DNA from: an uncultured SAR116 cluster alpha proteobacterium
GTDB taxonomy: Bacteria > Pseudomonadota > Alphaproteobacteria > Puniceispirillales > Marisalimonadaceae
Direction of reading: 5' to 3'
DNA: 61,157 nt
Assembly (NCBI GenBank): GCA_902550555.1
Contig: CACCZR010000002.1
Location: 75,001 to 136,157 of the forward strand
A model generated the notes under the pieces. It made no database searches, was not told where the DNA came from, and saw nothing but the letters and a program-made list of their open reading frames with translations. Of the stretch, positions 20,817 through 29,467 are shown in pieces (positions within the stretch are counted from its first letter, which is position 1; each line of letters opens with the position of its first letter). Position numbers and translations under genes: made by a program.

Positions 20817-21362
20817 ATGAATAACGAGATAAGCAATAATATAAATAATATTAAGTTAATTACTTTAATTGGAATGATGGGTTCTGGTAAAACAACTTGT
20901 GGTAGTTTTTTAGCTAAAAAATTAGAAATAAGTTTTATAGATATAGATTCTATCATTGAATTAGAAGAAAATTTAAAAATTAGTAAGATTTTCAATAAGT
21001 TTGGAGAAAAATATTTTCGTTCAATTGAAGAAAAGGTTATTTTTTTAAAAGTAAATGAACACTTAGAACAAAATATTAAAGCTGTTATTAGTTTAGGTGG
21101 AGGTGGTTTTGAGAGTAAAAAAACTAGAGAATTTCTTCTAAATAATTCTAAAGTAATTTGGCTTAATACTGACATTAAAGTTTTAAACACAAGAGTTGGC
21201 AAAGCTTCTAATAGGCCGATGATACAAGGTAATATTGAAAACAATATCGAGATATTATTAAATAAAAGAATTAAAAATTATCAAAAGGCACATTTAAAAA
21301 TTAATACAGATAATCTTTCTATTAACGATTTATGTGATAAAATAATAGAGGATATATCATGA
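20817..21362 (+). CDS. aroK: shikimate kinase
   Basis: Phosphorylates shikimate with ATP in the chorismate pathway. The protein has the P-loop LIGMMGSGKTTCG, the shikimate-binding DIDSIIE and SLGGGGF blocks and a late NRPM lid segment. I start it at the ATG at 20817 (181 residues). A TTG three bases earlier is possible, and there are 14 residues before the P-loop region, slightly long for the family. Its end overlaps aroB by 4 nt (ATGA), the only 4-nt same-strand overlap in the window. Confidence 0.95.
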   Translation: MNNEISNNINNIKLITLIGMMGSGKTTCGSFLAKKLEISFIDIDSIIELEENLKISKIFNKFGEKYFRSIEEKVIFLKVNEHLEQNIKAVISLGGGGFESKKTREFLLNNSKVIWLNTDIKVLNTRVGKASNRPMIQGNIENNIEILLNKRIKNYQKAHLKINTDNLSINDLCDKIIEDIS

Positions 21363-22498
21363 CTGTCTTAAAAAAATTATCAGTTACTAATCATAATAAA
21401 TCATTTAAATATTCAATATTAATAGGAGATGATTTTATTGACATATTGGAAAAGAACTTTTCTAAAACCTTAAAAGGAAAGAAAATCTATGTAATGTATG
21501 ATGAGTTTTTTTACAAACTTAAATTGATTAAAACTCTAATTGACAACTTTAAAAAACTTTCAACAAAATTTTCTTCAGAAATTTTTTTTTTCAAAACGAA
21601 ATCAAAAGATAAATTCAAAAATTTTGAGAACCTATCAAATTTATTAAATTATATTTTGTCTCACAAAATTAATAGAGATTCTGTTATTATATCTGTAGGT
21701 GGGGGTGTAACAGGAGATTTAGTTGGGTTTGCTAGTTCAATTGTATTAAGAGGTGTCAAATGTATTCATATTCCGACAACTCTTCTTTCTCAAGTAGATA
21801 GTTCAGTAGGAGGAAAAACTGGAATTAATACAAAACATGGTAAAAATCTAGTTGGTGCTTTTAATCGGCCAGAAGGGGTTTTAATTGATATCAATTTTTT
21901 AAAAACACTACCAGAAAGAGAGCTTTTTGCCGGCTTTGCAGAGGTAATTAAATATTCCTTTATATATGATAAAAAATTCTTTAAATATTTAGAAAATAAT
22001 ACTGAAAGTATAAGAAAACTAAAAAGTCCATATATCGAGAATACTATTTTTAGATCATGCCAAATTAAAGCAAAGATAGTATCTATAGATGAAAAAGAAC
22101 AAGGTATAAGAGCCATATTAAATTTCGGTCATACTTTTGCACATGCATTTGAAAATTTGATAAATTATGATGATAAAAAATTAATTCATGGAGAGGCTGT
22201 TGCAATTGGGATGGTATGCGCATTTAAACTCAGTGTATATTTGAATTTATGTTCTAAAAAAGAAGCTGAGAGATGCATAGGTTTAATATCAAAATTTAAT
22301 CTTCCAACAAAATTAAAGGACATTAAAAATATAAAATTGGTATCAAAAAAACTTTTAGATAAATTTTATTTAGATAAAAAAGTTAAAAATGGGAAAATTA
22401 CGTTCATATTATCTAATGGAATAGGAAGTGCATTAATTAAAAATGATATAAAAGAAAAGACATTAAAAATATTTTTAGATGAGTTGATTAATGAATGA
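21359..22498 (+). CDS. aroB: 3-dehydroquinate synthase
   Basis: Second step of the shikimate pathway: DAHP to 3-dehydroquinate, NAD- and metal-dependent. The 379-residue protein has the NAD-binding VGGGVTGDLVGF, IPTTLLSQVDSSVGGKTGIN, and the metal ligands in FAEVIKYSF, LNFGHTFAHAFE and HGEAVAIGM. Linked to aroK by a 4-nt overlap and to the next gene by an 8-nt overlap. Chorismate made here feeds the chorismate mutase/hisC/tyrA group at 48-50 kb. Confidence 0.97.
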   Translation: MTVLKKLSVTNHNKSFKYSILIGDDFIDILEKNFSKTLKGKKIYVMYDEFFYKLKLIKTLIDNFKKLSTKFSSEIFFFKTKSKDKFKNFENLSNLLNYILSHKINRDSVIISVGGGVTGDLVGFASSIVLRGVKCIHIPTTLLSQVDSSVGGKTGINTKHGKNLVGAFNRPEGVLIDINFLKTLPERELFAGFAEVIKYSFIYDKKFFKYLENNTESIRKLKSPYIENTIFRSCQIKAKIVSIDEKEQGIRAILNFGHTFAHAFENLINYDDKKLIHGEAVAIGMVCAFKLSVYLNLCSKKEAERCIGLISKFNLPTKLKDIKNIKLVSKKLLDKFYLDKKVKNGKITFILSNGIGSALIKNDIKEKTLKIFLDELINE

Positions 22499-23744
22499 AT
22501 TAAGTGTTTTTTTATTAATAATTATATTTTTAATTATATGTTCTGCATTTTTTTCAAGCTCTGAAACTGCTTTAACTGCTGTATCAGAAGCACGCATTAA
22601 CGAGCTGGTTAATAAAGGAAATAAAAAGGCAAAGTTAATTGAAAAAATTCTAAAAAATCGAGATAAGATGATTGGTACAATTCTAATAGGCAATAATTTT
22701 GTAAATATAATTGCCTCAGTATATGCAACTAGTTTTGCTATACAATTTTTTACAAACATACCTTTAATTATTATTACAATTATTTTAACTATAATTCTTG
22801 TCATTTTTGCTGAAATGATACCAAAGACTTATGCGCTTAAAAATGCTGATGAGATAGCACTTACAGTTTCACCATTAATTAATCTAATAATTATTTTTCT
22901 AACTCCCCTAACTTTTTTAACTGAAAAATTATCAAAGTTAATTACTGGACCTGATCATGAAAGCGAGGAAGCTAAAACAGAAGAATTGAAAGGCATGATT
23001 AGATTGCATGCAGGCAAAGAAACAAGATCTATTGAAAGAGGAAAAATAATGTCAAGCATGATTGACATTGAAGATGTAAATATCGAAGAAGTCATGACAC
23101 ATAGAGGCGTAGTAACAATGATTGATATTAAATCATCTGCAACAAATATCTATAAAATTGTTGGGGAAAGTCCTTATACTAGAATACCTGTTTTTTCAGG
23201 AACGCAAGATAATATCATTGGTATATTACACGCAAAAGAACTTTTTAGATTTTTACAAAGAAATAACTTTCAAGATACAAAATTTATTGATCTAAAAAAT
23301 ATTTTAATTGATCCTTATTTTGCACCAGAAACCACACCTATATTAGATCAATTAGAAATTTTTAGAGGTAGGAAAGAGCACTTCGCAATTGTAGTAAATG
23401 AATATGGAGATTTTCGTGGAATTGTTACATTAGAGGATATTTTAGAAGAAATTGTTGGAGAAATTGATGATGAAACTGATATAAATGTAGAAGGTGTAAA
23501 ATCACAACCTGATGGTTCTTTGATAATTGATGGTTCAGTTACAATAAGAGATTTAAACCGTTCTCTAGCTTGGGACTTGCCTGATGAAAATTATAATACT
23601 ATTGCGGGATTGGTTGTTTTTGAAACAAAAACAATTCCAAACCCTGGACAAGAGTTTAGACTTTTTGGAGTAAAAATCAGAATATTACAAAAAGATAAAA
23701 ACTTTTTATCTAAATTGAGATTATGGAAAGAACAAGAAAAGTAA
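22491..23744 (+). CDS. CNNM/CBS-domain membrane protein (CorC/HlyC family)
   Basis: Putative divalent cation transporter or regulator of the CNNM/CorB type. The 417-residue protein starts with a CNNM membrane domain (helices at about 3-22, 62-84, 85-110, 118-140; motifs FFSSSETALTA and IFAEMIPKTYAL), then two CBS domains (about 195-325, MTHRGVVTMI to VTLEDILEEIVGEI), then a C-terminal CorC_HlyC domain (about 335-412). Magnesium or cobalt efflux is the usual assignment; hemolysin is an old name. In alphaproteobacteria it often follows aroB, as here with an 8-nt overlap. Confidence 0.92.
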   Translation: MNELSVFLLIIIFLIICSAFFSSSETALTAVSEARINELVNKGNKKAKLIEKILKNRDKMIGTILIGNNFVNIIASVYATSFAIQFFTNIPLIIITIILTIILVIFAEMIPKTYALKNADEIALTVSPLINLIIIFLTPLTFLTEKLSKLITGPDHESEEAKTEELKGMIRLHAGKETRSIERGKIMSSMIDIEDVNIEEVMTHRGVVTMIDIKSSATNIYKIVGESPYTRIPVFSGTQDNIIGILHAKELFRFLQRNNFQDTKFIDLKNILIDPYFAPETTPILDQLEIFRGRKEHFAIVVNEYGDFRGIVTLEDILEEIVGEIDDETDINVEGVKSQPDGSLIIDGSVTIRDLNRSLAWDLPDENYNTIAGLVVFETKTIPNPGQEFRLFGVKIRILQKDKNFLSKLRLWKEQEK

Positions 23745-24295
23745 TGAAAAATATTAAACGTAAATTACTGCATAATAGAAACATAAGTCTAAAAGGTTAT
23801 ATTAGAGATGATGAACTTTTTGAAATTGAAGCTGAACTATTAGATACTAAAAATTACGATTTTCAAAATCATGATAGAGGTACAATTAAAAAAGGCGAGC
23901 CTATACATCAAATGAAAATAAAATTAGTTCTTGATGAAAATTTGTTTGTTGTAGATGCAGAAGCTAAAACAAAAAATAGCCCTTACTCTATTTGTAAAAA
24001 CGCAAACTCAAATTTTAAAAAAATTATTGGACTACAAATTAAATCTGGCTGGAAGAGAGAAATAACAAAATTAATAGGTGGAACCTTCGGCTGTACTCAT
24101 ATAACAGAGTTGTTATCTTCAGTTGCCACTGCTGCTTTCCAAACAATATATCCTTACAAAACAAAACAAAAAAATCTAAATGAGACCAAATTAGACCATG
24201 ATCAAGAAAAACCACTTCTCCTTGGAACTTGTCATGCATTTAATACTAAAAGTGAAGTTGTTAAAAGATTATGGCCAAAATGGTATGAAAATTAA
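23744..24295 (+). CDS. DUF2889 protein
   Basis: 183-residue protein of a family with no known function. Conserved blocks visible are GYIRDDELFEIEAELLDTK, GEPIHQMKIKLVLDE, SPYSICKNA and GGTFGCTHITELLSSVATAAFQT, which together I recognise as DUF2889. The Cys, His and Thr in GCTHITE could bind metal, but this is untested. I take the ATG at 23744, whose A is the last base of the upstream stop (TAATG), instead of an earlier one at 23723. It ends in a 4-bp overlap with convergent bolA. Confidence 0.82.
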   Translation: MKNIKRKLLHNRNISLKGYIRDDELFEIEAELLDTKNYDFQNHDRGTIKKGEPIHQMKIKLVLDENLFVVDAEAKTKNSPYSICKNANSNFKKIIGLQIKSGWKREITKLIGGTFGCTHITELLSSVATAAFQTIYPYKTKQKNLNETKLDHDQEKPLLLGTCHAFNTKSEVVKRLWPKWYEN

Positions 24296-24570
24296 TTCAT
24301 CTTACTTTCTGAAACTGTCATTAACTTATAAGTGATTGAATGCAAAGAACCTAGAAATTCATTTTTTAAAAAATGATTAACCATTTTATGTCTCTCTAAT
24401 CTATTTTTATTTTCAAAATCATTTGAAATGATAAAAATTTCAAAGTGAGTCTCCTCTCCTTCAACATATCCACTATGACCTTTGTGTGACGCTGATACAT
24501 CTGATATAAAACATCTATAAAGATCAAGATTTTCATTTAAAATATTAGTTATTTTTGCTTTTCTATTCAT
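24292..24570 (-). CDS. bolA: BolA family protein
   Basis: 92-residue BolA-fold protein. Family members partner with monothiol glutaredoxins in iron-sulfur cluster trafficking and can act on morphology genes. The SASHKGHSGYVEGEETHFEI segment and the helical ERHKMVNHFLKNEFLGSLHSI match. BolA beside a J-protein and cobS is a recurring alphaproteobacterial arrangement. It is divergent from dnaJ with a 71-bp gap. Confidence 0.93.
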   Translation of the reverse strand: MNRKAKITNILNENLDLYRCFISDVSASHKGHSGYVEGEETHFEIFIISNDFENKNRLERHKMVNHFLKNEFLGSLHSITYKLMTVSESKMN

Positions 24571-24597
24571 TTATGCTATTTGTATATTTATGAGTTT

Positions 24598-24625
24598 AAT
24601 ATAAAATCAATTTATAACTGATCAA
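24598..24625 (-). promoter_or_regulatory. candidate sigma70 promoter of bolA
   Basis: On the minus strand TTGATC (24620-24625), 16-nt spacer, TATATT (24598-24603). Four and five matches to TTGACA and TATAAT. In such AT-rich DNA a chance match is easy, so confidence is low. Confidence 0.3.
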
Positions 24626-24641
24626 GGTTAAAAAGATAAGA

Positions 24642-25157
24642 ATGAAAAAAATTTGTGAGTTTTTAAATTGTAAGGAAGAAGGTATTTATCCTGCACCTAG
24701 ATCAAGAGAAGATATTACTAATTATAAATATTATTGTATTGAACACATAAGAGATTTTAATAAATCATGGAATTTTTTTGAAGGTCTCACCGAAGAACAA
24801 TTTGAAAATGAAATAAGAAAATCAACGACATGGGACAGACCATCTTGGAAATTTGGTACAAGTAATTTTGACAAAAAAACAAATGATCCTTTCAATTTTT
24901 TTAATGATATAAATGATAAAAATGTTTCAACTAAAAAAGTTAATTCCAAATTACTATCATCGTGGAAATTATTAGAGTTAAATCCAACAGCAAACATAGA
25001 TGAAGTAAAAAAGCAATATAAATTATTGGCAAAAAAATGGCATCCAGACAAAAATTTAAAATTAAAAGATAATGCAAGTGATATGTTTGTAAAAATAACT
25101 AATGCATACAAAGCAATCATCAAATCTTTTAAAAGACCATCAATAGATATAAATTAA
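24642..25157 (+). CDS. J-domain co-chaperone with N-terminal Cys motif
   Basis: 171-residue protein with a C-terminal J domain (about 105-168) containing the Hsp70-stimulating HPD in KKWHPDKNLK. The N-terminal part (1-75) has Cys and His residues (CEFLNC, YYCIEH) that could bind zinc, and a SWNFFEGLTEEQF and RPSWKFG stretch familiar from alphaproteobacterial DnaJ-domain proteins located before cobS. It lacks the Gly/Phe and zinc-finger regions of true DnaJ, so it is a specialised J-protein. It ends 23 bp before cobS and is probably in the same operon, which suggests that it serves CobS/CobT, though this is inference. Confidence 0.88.
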   Translation: MKKICEFLNCKEEGIYPAPRSREDITNYKYYCIEHIRDFNKSWNFFEGLTEEQFENEIRKSTTWDRPSWKFGTSNFDKKTNDPFNFFNDINDKNVSTKKVNSKLLSSWKLLELNPTANIDEVKKQYKLLAKKWHPDKNLKLKDNASDMFVKITNAYKAIIKSFKRPSIDIN

Positions 25158-25180
25158 TATAAAATTTTGGAGATATGTAT

Positions 25181-26185
25181 ATGAATGATATTGGACTAGC
25201 AAGAAATATGGATAATGATGAAAAAGCATTTCCAAAAAAGCTAGAAGAAGTTAATACCAAGTCACTTTTTGGATTTGCTTCAAACATGAAAGTTTATGGA
25301 TTCAAAGAAAAAACAAAATTTGTTCCTGATTATGACGAAACTTATGTCTTTGATGAAGTGACTACTAAAGCTATTCTTGCAGGTTTTTCTTACAATAGAA
25401 GGGTAATGATTCAAGGATATCACGGTACTGGTAAATCTACCCACATAGAGCAAGTTGCATCAAGGTTAAATTGGCCATGCATTAGAATAAACCTAGATAG
25501 TCACATTAGTCGTTTAGATTTAGTGGGTAAAGATGCCATTGTTCTTGAAGATGGTAAACAAGTAACTATTTTTAAAGAAGGAGTTTTGCCTTGGGCACTT
25601 CAAAATCCTGTTGCTCTTGTCTTTGATGAATACGATGCAGGTAGACCCGATGTTATGTTTGTAATCCAAAGAATTTTAGAAGCCAGTGGGAAATTAACAT
25701 TGTTAGATAATAATAAAGTTATTACTCCTCATGAAAATTTTAGACTTTTTGCAACAGCAAATACCGTAGGCTTGGGTGATACGAGCGGTCTTTATCATGG
25801 GACACAACAAATTAACCAAGGACAAATGGATAGATGGTCTATTGTATCGGCTTTAAATTATTTACCAAACGAAATTGAAGAAAAAATCATTTTAGCTAAG
25901 GTTCCAACTTTTGCTGGAAAAAATGAAAAATTAATTAATCAAATGGTATCTTTAGCTGAATTAACTCGAAATGGTTTTGTAGCAGGTGATTTATCCACTG
26001 TAATGTCTCCAAGAACTGTAATAACTTGGGCAGAAAATTTCAATATTATCGAAGATTTAGATCTGGCATTTAAAATGACTTTTTTAAATAAGTGCGATGA
26101 AGTAGAAAAACCAATTGTTTCAGAATATTATCAACGTTGTTTTGGAAGAACATTAGTTGAAAACGAAACTATAGAAAATGAATAA
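25181..26185 (+). CDS. cobS: CobS-type AAA+ ATPase (cobaltochelatase subunit)
   Basis: MoxR-like AAA+ ATPase. In aerobic B12 synthesis CobS and CobT drive cobalt insertion by CobN. The 334-residue protein has Walker [10 protein letters not shown] (79-87), Walker [11 protein letters not shown] (145-154) and sensor region [12 protein letters not shown], very close to known CobS. I use the ATG at 25181: GGAG ends at 25172, leaving eight bases, against only two for the ATG at 25175. It overlaps cobT by 8 nt. No cobN is in the window, so the substrate is uncertain. Confidence 0.94.
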   Translation: MNDIGLARNMDNDEKAFPKKLEEVNTKSLFGFASNMKVYGFKEKTKFVPDYDETYVFDEVTTKAILAGFSYNRRVMIQGYHGTGKSTHIEQVASRLNWPCIRINLDSHISRLDLVGKDAIVLEDGKQVTIFKEGVLPWALQNPVALVFDEYDAGRPDVMFVIQRILEASGKLTLLDNNKVITPHENFRLFATANTVGLGDTSGLYHGTQQINQGQMDRWSIVSALNYLPNEIEEKIILAKVPTFAGKNEKLINQMVSLAELTRNGFVAGDLSTVMSPRTVITWAENFNIIEDLDLAFKMTFLNKCDEVEKPIVSEYYQRCFGRTLVENETIENE

Positions 26186-28010
26186 AGAAAAAAAACTAGC
26201 GGAATTTCAAAATGCAACTGCAGCCACAATTAAGGCAATTGCTGCAAATAAATTAAAAAATCGTGAGATACAATTTTTTGGAAATACAACTAGATTTACT
26301 TCAAAACAAATAACAATTGCAAAAAGTTCTAATGACTTTGATGAAACGATTGTTAACAAAACTAGAGGTGAGTCTGATGAAGTTTCACTTAAATTACAAT
26401 ATCATGATAAAACAATTCATTCAAAATTAAAGCCAACATCTGAATTGGCTTCTACTATTTTTAACTTAGCCGAAGACACAAGAATTGAAAGAATAGGCAG
26501 TAAAAAGTTTTTCGGAGTTAAAAAAAATTTACAAAAATTAATTGAAAAAAAATTTGAAACTAATTTGATTGCGCCACCAGGAAGTGACGATACAACCTCT
26601 TTTATAAATGCAATGCATTTATATTTAAGGAAAAAACTATCAGAGGCACCTATACCTGAAAATTCAAAAAAAACTATGTCTTTATGGGAACCATGGTTAG
26701 AAAAGAGAGTTGGAAAATTTATATCTGATCTATCCAAAAATATTAATGACCAAGAGCTATTTGGTAAAAATATTAATAATCTTCTTACCGCATTGAAATC
26801 TGAATTAGGTGAGTTAGACGATAAAAATAACGACTCGGATGATGATTCTAACGAAGAAGGTAGCGATGAAGAAAACTCGGATGATCAAAATAATACATCT
26901 CAAGGAGATGGTGAAGAAGAAAATGAAGAGGGAATTGAAACTGGTGTTGAAGAAAATACTGAATCTTCTTCTGATGAAAATGAATTTTCTGATGATGATA
27001 TAGAGAACAATGAAGGAGAAGGAAACGAAGAGTTAATTTCTAAACAACAAAATAATCAAAATCAATCAGACAACAAGTCTAATGCCTACAAAATTTTTAC
27101 AAATAAATATGATGAAATTATAAATGCAACAGACTTGTGTGATAATGATGAATTATTAAGATTAAGGAAAACCTTAGATAAACAACTTGAAAATCTTCAA
27201 GGAGCTGTTGCTCGTCTGGCAAACAAACTACAAAGAAAATTACAAGCAAGACAAAATAGAACATGGGAATTCGATTTAGAAGAAGGTATGCTTGATGCCG
27301 CAAAATTGGCAAGAGTTGTTTCAAATCCTCTATTCCCACTTTCATATAAAGTTGAGAAGGATACAAAATTTAAAGATACTATTGTTTCAATTTTAATTGA
27401 CAACTCAGGTTCAATGAGAGGAAGACCAATTACTATAGCCGCTATAAGTGCAGATATTCTGGCAAGAACATTAGAAAGATGTGGAGTAAAAGTTGAAATT
27501 TTAGGCTTTACAACAAAAGCTTGGAAAGGCGGTCAATCCAGAGAACAATGGATAAATGAAGGTAAAGCAACTAACCCTGGTAGACTTAATGATTTGAGAC
27601 ACATTATCTATAAATCAGCAGATGCACCATGGCGAAGAGCAAAAAACTCTCTAGGTTTAATGTTAAGAGAAGGTATATTAAAAGAAAATATTGATGGTGA
27701 AGCTCTGATATGGGCTCATGAAAGAATTTATCACAGATATGAAGAAAGAAAAATTTTGATGGTTATCAGTGATGGAGCTCCTGTAGATGATACCACATTG
27801 TCAGCCAATAGCGGTAACTACTTAGAAAAACATTTGAAACTAATAATTAATTTTATAGAAAATCAATCTCCAGTTGAATTAATTGCAATCGGAATTGGTC
27901 ATGATGTTACGAGGTATTATAAAAAAGCTGTGACGCTTACTGATGCAGAACATCTTGCTGGAGCAATGACAGAACAGCTAGCAGATTTATTTGATGAAAA
28001 TGTAAAATAA
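26178..28010 (+). CDS. cobT: CobT-type VWA protein (cobaltochelatase subunit)
   Basis: Partner of CobS. The 610-residue protein has an N-terminal helical part, a very acidic Asp/Glu/Asn-rich segment (about 210-295) and a C-terminal von Willebrand A domain with an intact metal-ion site [10 protein letters not shown] near residue 408 and [12 protein letters not shown] later. Length and layout match CobT. The acidic insert is typical and probably flexible. It ends one base from convergent rpmB. As with cobS, a role outside cobalamin synthesis is possible because many relatives keep this pair without the pathway. Confidence 0.93.
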   Translation: MNKEKKLAEFQNATAATIKAIAANKLKNREIQFFGNTTRFTSKQITIAKSSNDFDETIVNKTRGESDEVSLKLQYHDKTIHSKLKPTSELASTIFNLAEDTRIERIGSKKFFGVKKNLQKLIEKKFETNLIAPPGSDDTTSFINAMHLYLRKKLSEAPIPENSKKTMSLWEPWLEKRVGKFISDLSKNINDQELFGKNINNLLTALKSELGELDDKNNDSDDDSNEEGSDEENSDDQNNTSQGDGEEENEEGIETGVEENTESSSDENEFSDDDIENNEGEGNEELISKQQNNQNQSDNKSNAYKIFTNKYDEIINATDLCDNDELLRLRKTLDKQLENLQGAVARLANKLQRKLQARQNRTWEFDLEEGMLDAAKLARVVSNPLFPLSYKVEKDTKFKDTIVSILIDNSGSMRGRPITIAAISADILARTLERCGVKVEILGFTTKAWKGGQSREQWINEGKATNPGRLNDLRHIIYKSADAPWRRAKNSLGLMLREGILKENIDGEALIWAHERIYHRYEERKILMVISDGAPVDDTTLSANSGNYLEKHLKLIINFIENQSPVELIAIGIGHDVTRYYKKAVTLTDAEHLAGAMTEQLADLFDENVK

Positions 28011-28011
28011 A

Positions 28012-28296
28012 TTACTTTTTATTATTTTTTAAAATTTGCTTTTTAATCTTAATAGCTGTATCAGCCAAGTTTTTATTACTTGTTTTAATTAGATAAGAAT
28101 CTAAGCCACCATTTTTTTCAACAGTTTTCATAGTTCTAATTGTAATATTTAGATTAATGTATTTCTGCAATGTTCCACTATATAATTTTACGTTTTGAAG
28201 ATTTGGAATAAATCTCCTTTTGGTCCTATTATTAGCATGACTTACATTGTTACCAGTCATTGGTTTTTTACCTGAAATTTCGCAAACTTTAGACAT
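28012..28296 (-). CDS. rpmB: 50S ribosomal protein L28
   Basis: 94-residue large-subunit protein. The start MSKVCEISGKKPMTGNNVSH and the NRTKRRFIPNLQ segment are diagnostic for L28. Its ATG is preceded by AAGGA at seven bases and by the best sigma70-type promoter in the window. The convergent placement next to cobT recurs in alphaproteobacteria. Confidence 0.97.
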   Translation of the reverse strand: MSKVCEISGKKPMTGNNVSHANNRTKRRFIPNLQNVKLYSGTLQKYINLNITIRTMKTVEKNGGLDSYLIKTSNKNLADTAIKIKKQILKNNKK

Positions 28297-28314
28297 AAAT
28301 TAATCCTTATTGAT

Positions 28315-28343
28315 TTTATAAAGGAAGCTTTTTTGATGGTCAA
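28315..28343 (-). promoter_or_regulatory. sigma70-type promoter of rpmB
   Basis: On the minus strand TTGACC (28338-28343), exactly 17 nt, then TATAAA (28315-28320): five of six matches at both elements with the ideal spacer. The predicted start is about 10 bases before AAGGA and the rpmB ATG at 28296. A single ribosomal-protein gene would be expected to have a strong promoter. Confidence 0.65.
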
Positions 28344-28361
28344 GCAAAAGTAAAAATTATA

Positions 28362-29465
28362 CTATATTTTTTTGTTTAACCCATTTTCTACAATTTTATT
28401 TGCTTCTTTTATGCTTTTAGCTAATCCTCTAACACCTTCCCAATTTTTGATATTATCTCTTTTTCTATACCTATCAAGTTGATCTAAGATATTTTTTACG
28501 ACAAAAGGTCCTTTATAAACCAAACCAGTATATAGTTGAATCAAGTCAGCTCCACATAAAATTTTGATGTATGCTGATTTTCCATCATAAACACCCCCCG
28601 TGGCAATAATTGAAATAGGTGAACCAAAATCATTTAAAATTTTTCTAGCCATAATTAAAACTTTAGTTGATTCCTCAAAAAGAGGTTCTCCAGACAAACC
28701 ACCAGTTTCTTCTTTGTATTTAGATGTAACGTTTCTTTTAACAGTTGTATTAGATATAATTAAACCATCCAATTTATGCTTAACTATTTCTTTAATTATT
28801 TTTTTTAATTCTGTATTTGTTAAATCAGGGGAAATCTTAATTAATATAGGTGGGCAATTGTTAAGCTTATTAATTTCTTTTTTTATTGAAATAATTAAGT
28901 TTTTAAAATTTTTATCTGAGTGAAGTTTTCTTAAATTTGGCGTGTTTGGAGAGGATATATTAATCACTAAATAATCAGCATATTTAGCAAATGCGCGAAT
29001 TAATTTAGTATAATCTTTAATTCTATCAGAAGTATCTTTGTTAGGACCAATATTTATTCCTAATTTTATATTTGATAGTTTATTGTTTTTTCGAAAATCT
29101 TTTATTCTATTCTTGATTAAAGTAAGACCTTCATTATTAAATCCATTTCTATTAATAATAGCTTTATCTTCAGGTAACCTAAATATCCTTGGTTTTGGAT
29201 TACCTTCTTGAGGAAAAACTGTAATTGTTCCAACCTCTAAAAAACCAACCCCCAACTTATGTATTTGGTTAATAGTCTCAGCATTTTTATCAAAACCAGC
29301 TGCCAATCCAACTGGATTTTGAAATTTAATATCCATCACTTTTAATGGAATAGATTTTGTTTTTATTGTTGGTAAAAATCCATTCTTAATTATTTTAATT
29401 ATAAAATTATGTGCAGTTTCTGGATCAATGAAACTTAAAATTCTATAAAAAAATCTCCAGTACAT
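28362..29465 (-). CDS. pyrD: dihydroorotate dehydrogenase (quinone), class 2
   Basis: Membrane-associated flavoenzyme that oxidises dihydroorotate with ubiquinone in pyrimidine synthesis. The 367 residues start with an amphipathic YWRFFYRILSFIDPETAHNF helix that marks class 2, then FQNPVGLAAGFDKNAETI, NINISSPNTPNLR-type sequence (LVINISSPNTPNLRKLH) with the catalytic serine, ISNTTVKR and IIATGGVYDG. It follows lysS by 2 bp on the same strand, so the two are co-transcribed. Confidence 0.97.
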   Translation of the reverse strand: MYWRFFYRILSFIDPETAHNFIIKIIKNGFLPTIKTKSIPLKVMDIKFQNPVGLAAGFDKNAETINQIHKLGVGFLEVGTITVFPQEGNPKPRIFRLPEDKAIINRNGFNNEGLTLIKNRIKDFRKNNKLSNIKLGINIGPNKDTSDRIKDYTKLIRAFAKYADYLVINISSPNTPNLRKLHSDKNFKNLIISIKKEINKLNNCPPILIKISPDLTNTELKKIIKEIVKHKLDGLIISNTTVKRNVTSKYKEETGGLSGEPLFEESTKVLIMARKILNDFGSPISIIATGGVYDGKSAYIKILCGADLIQLYTGLVYKGPFVVKNILDQLDRYRKRDNIKNWEGVRGLAKSIKEANKIVENGLNKKI

Positions 29466-29467
29466 TT

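Noticed and set aside
20804-21244. 146-aa minus-strand frame over aroK
   Set aside because: Hydrophobic antisense shadow of aroK, whose P-loop and binding motifs are on the other strand.
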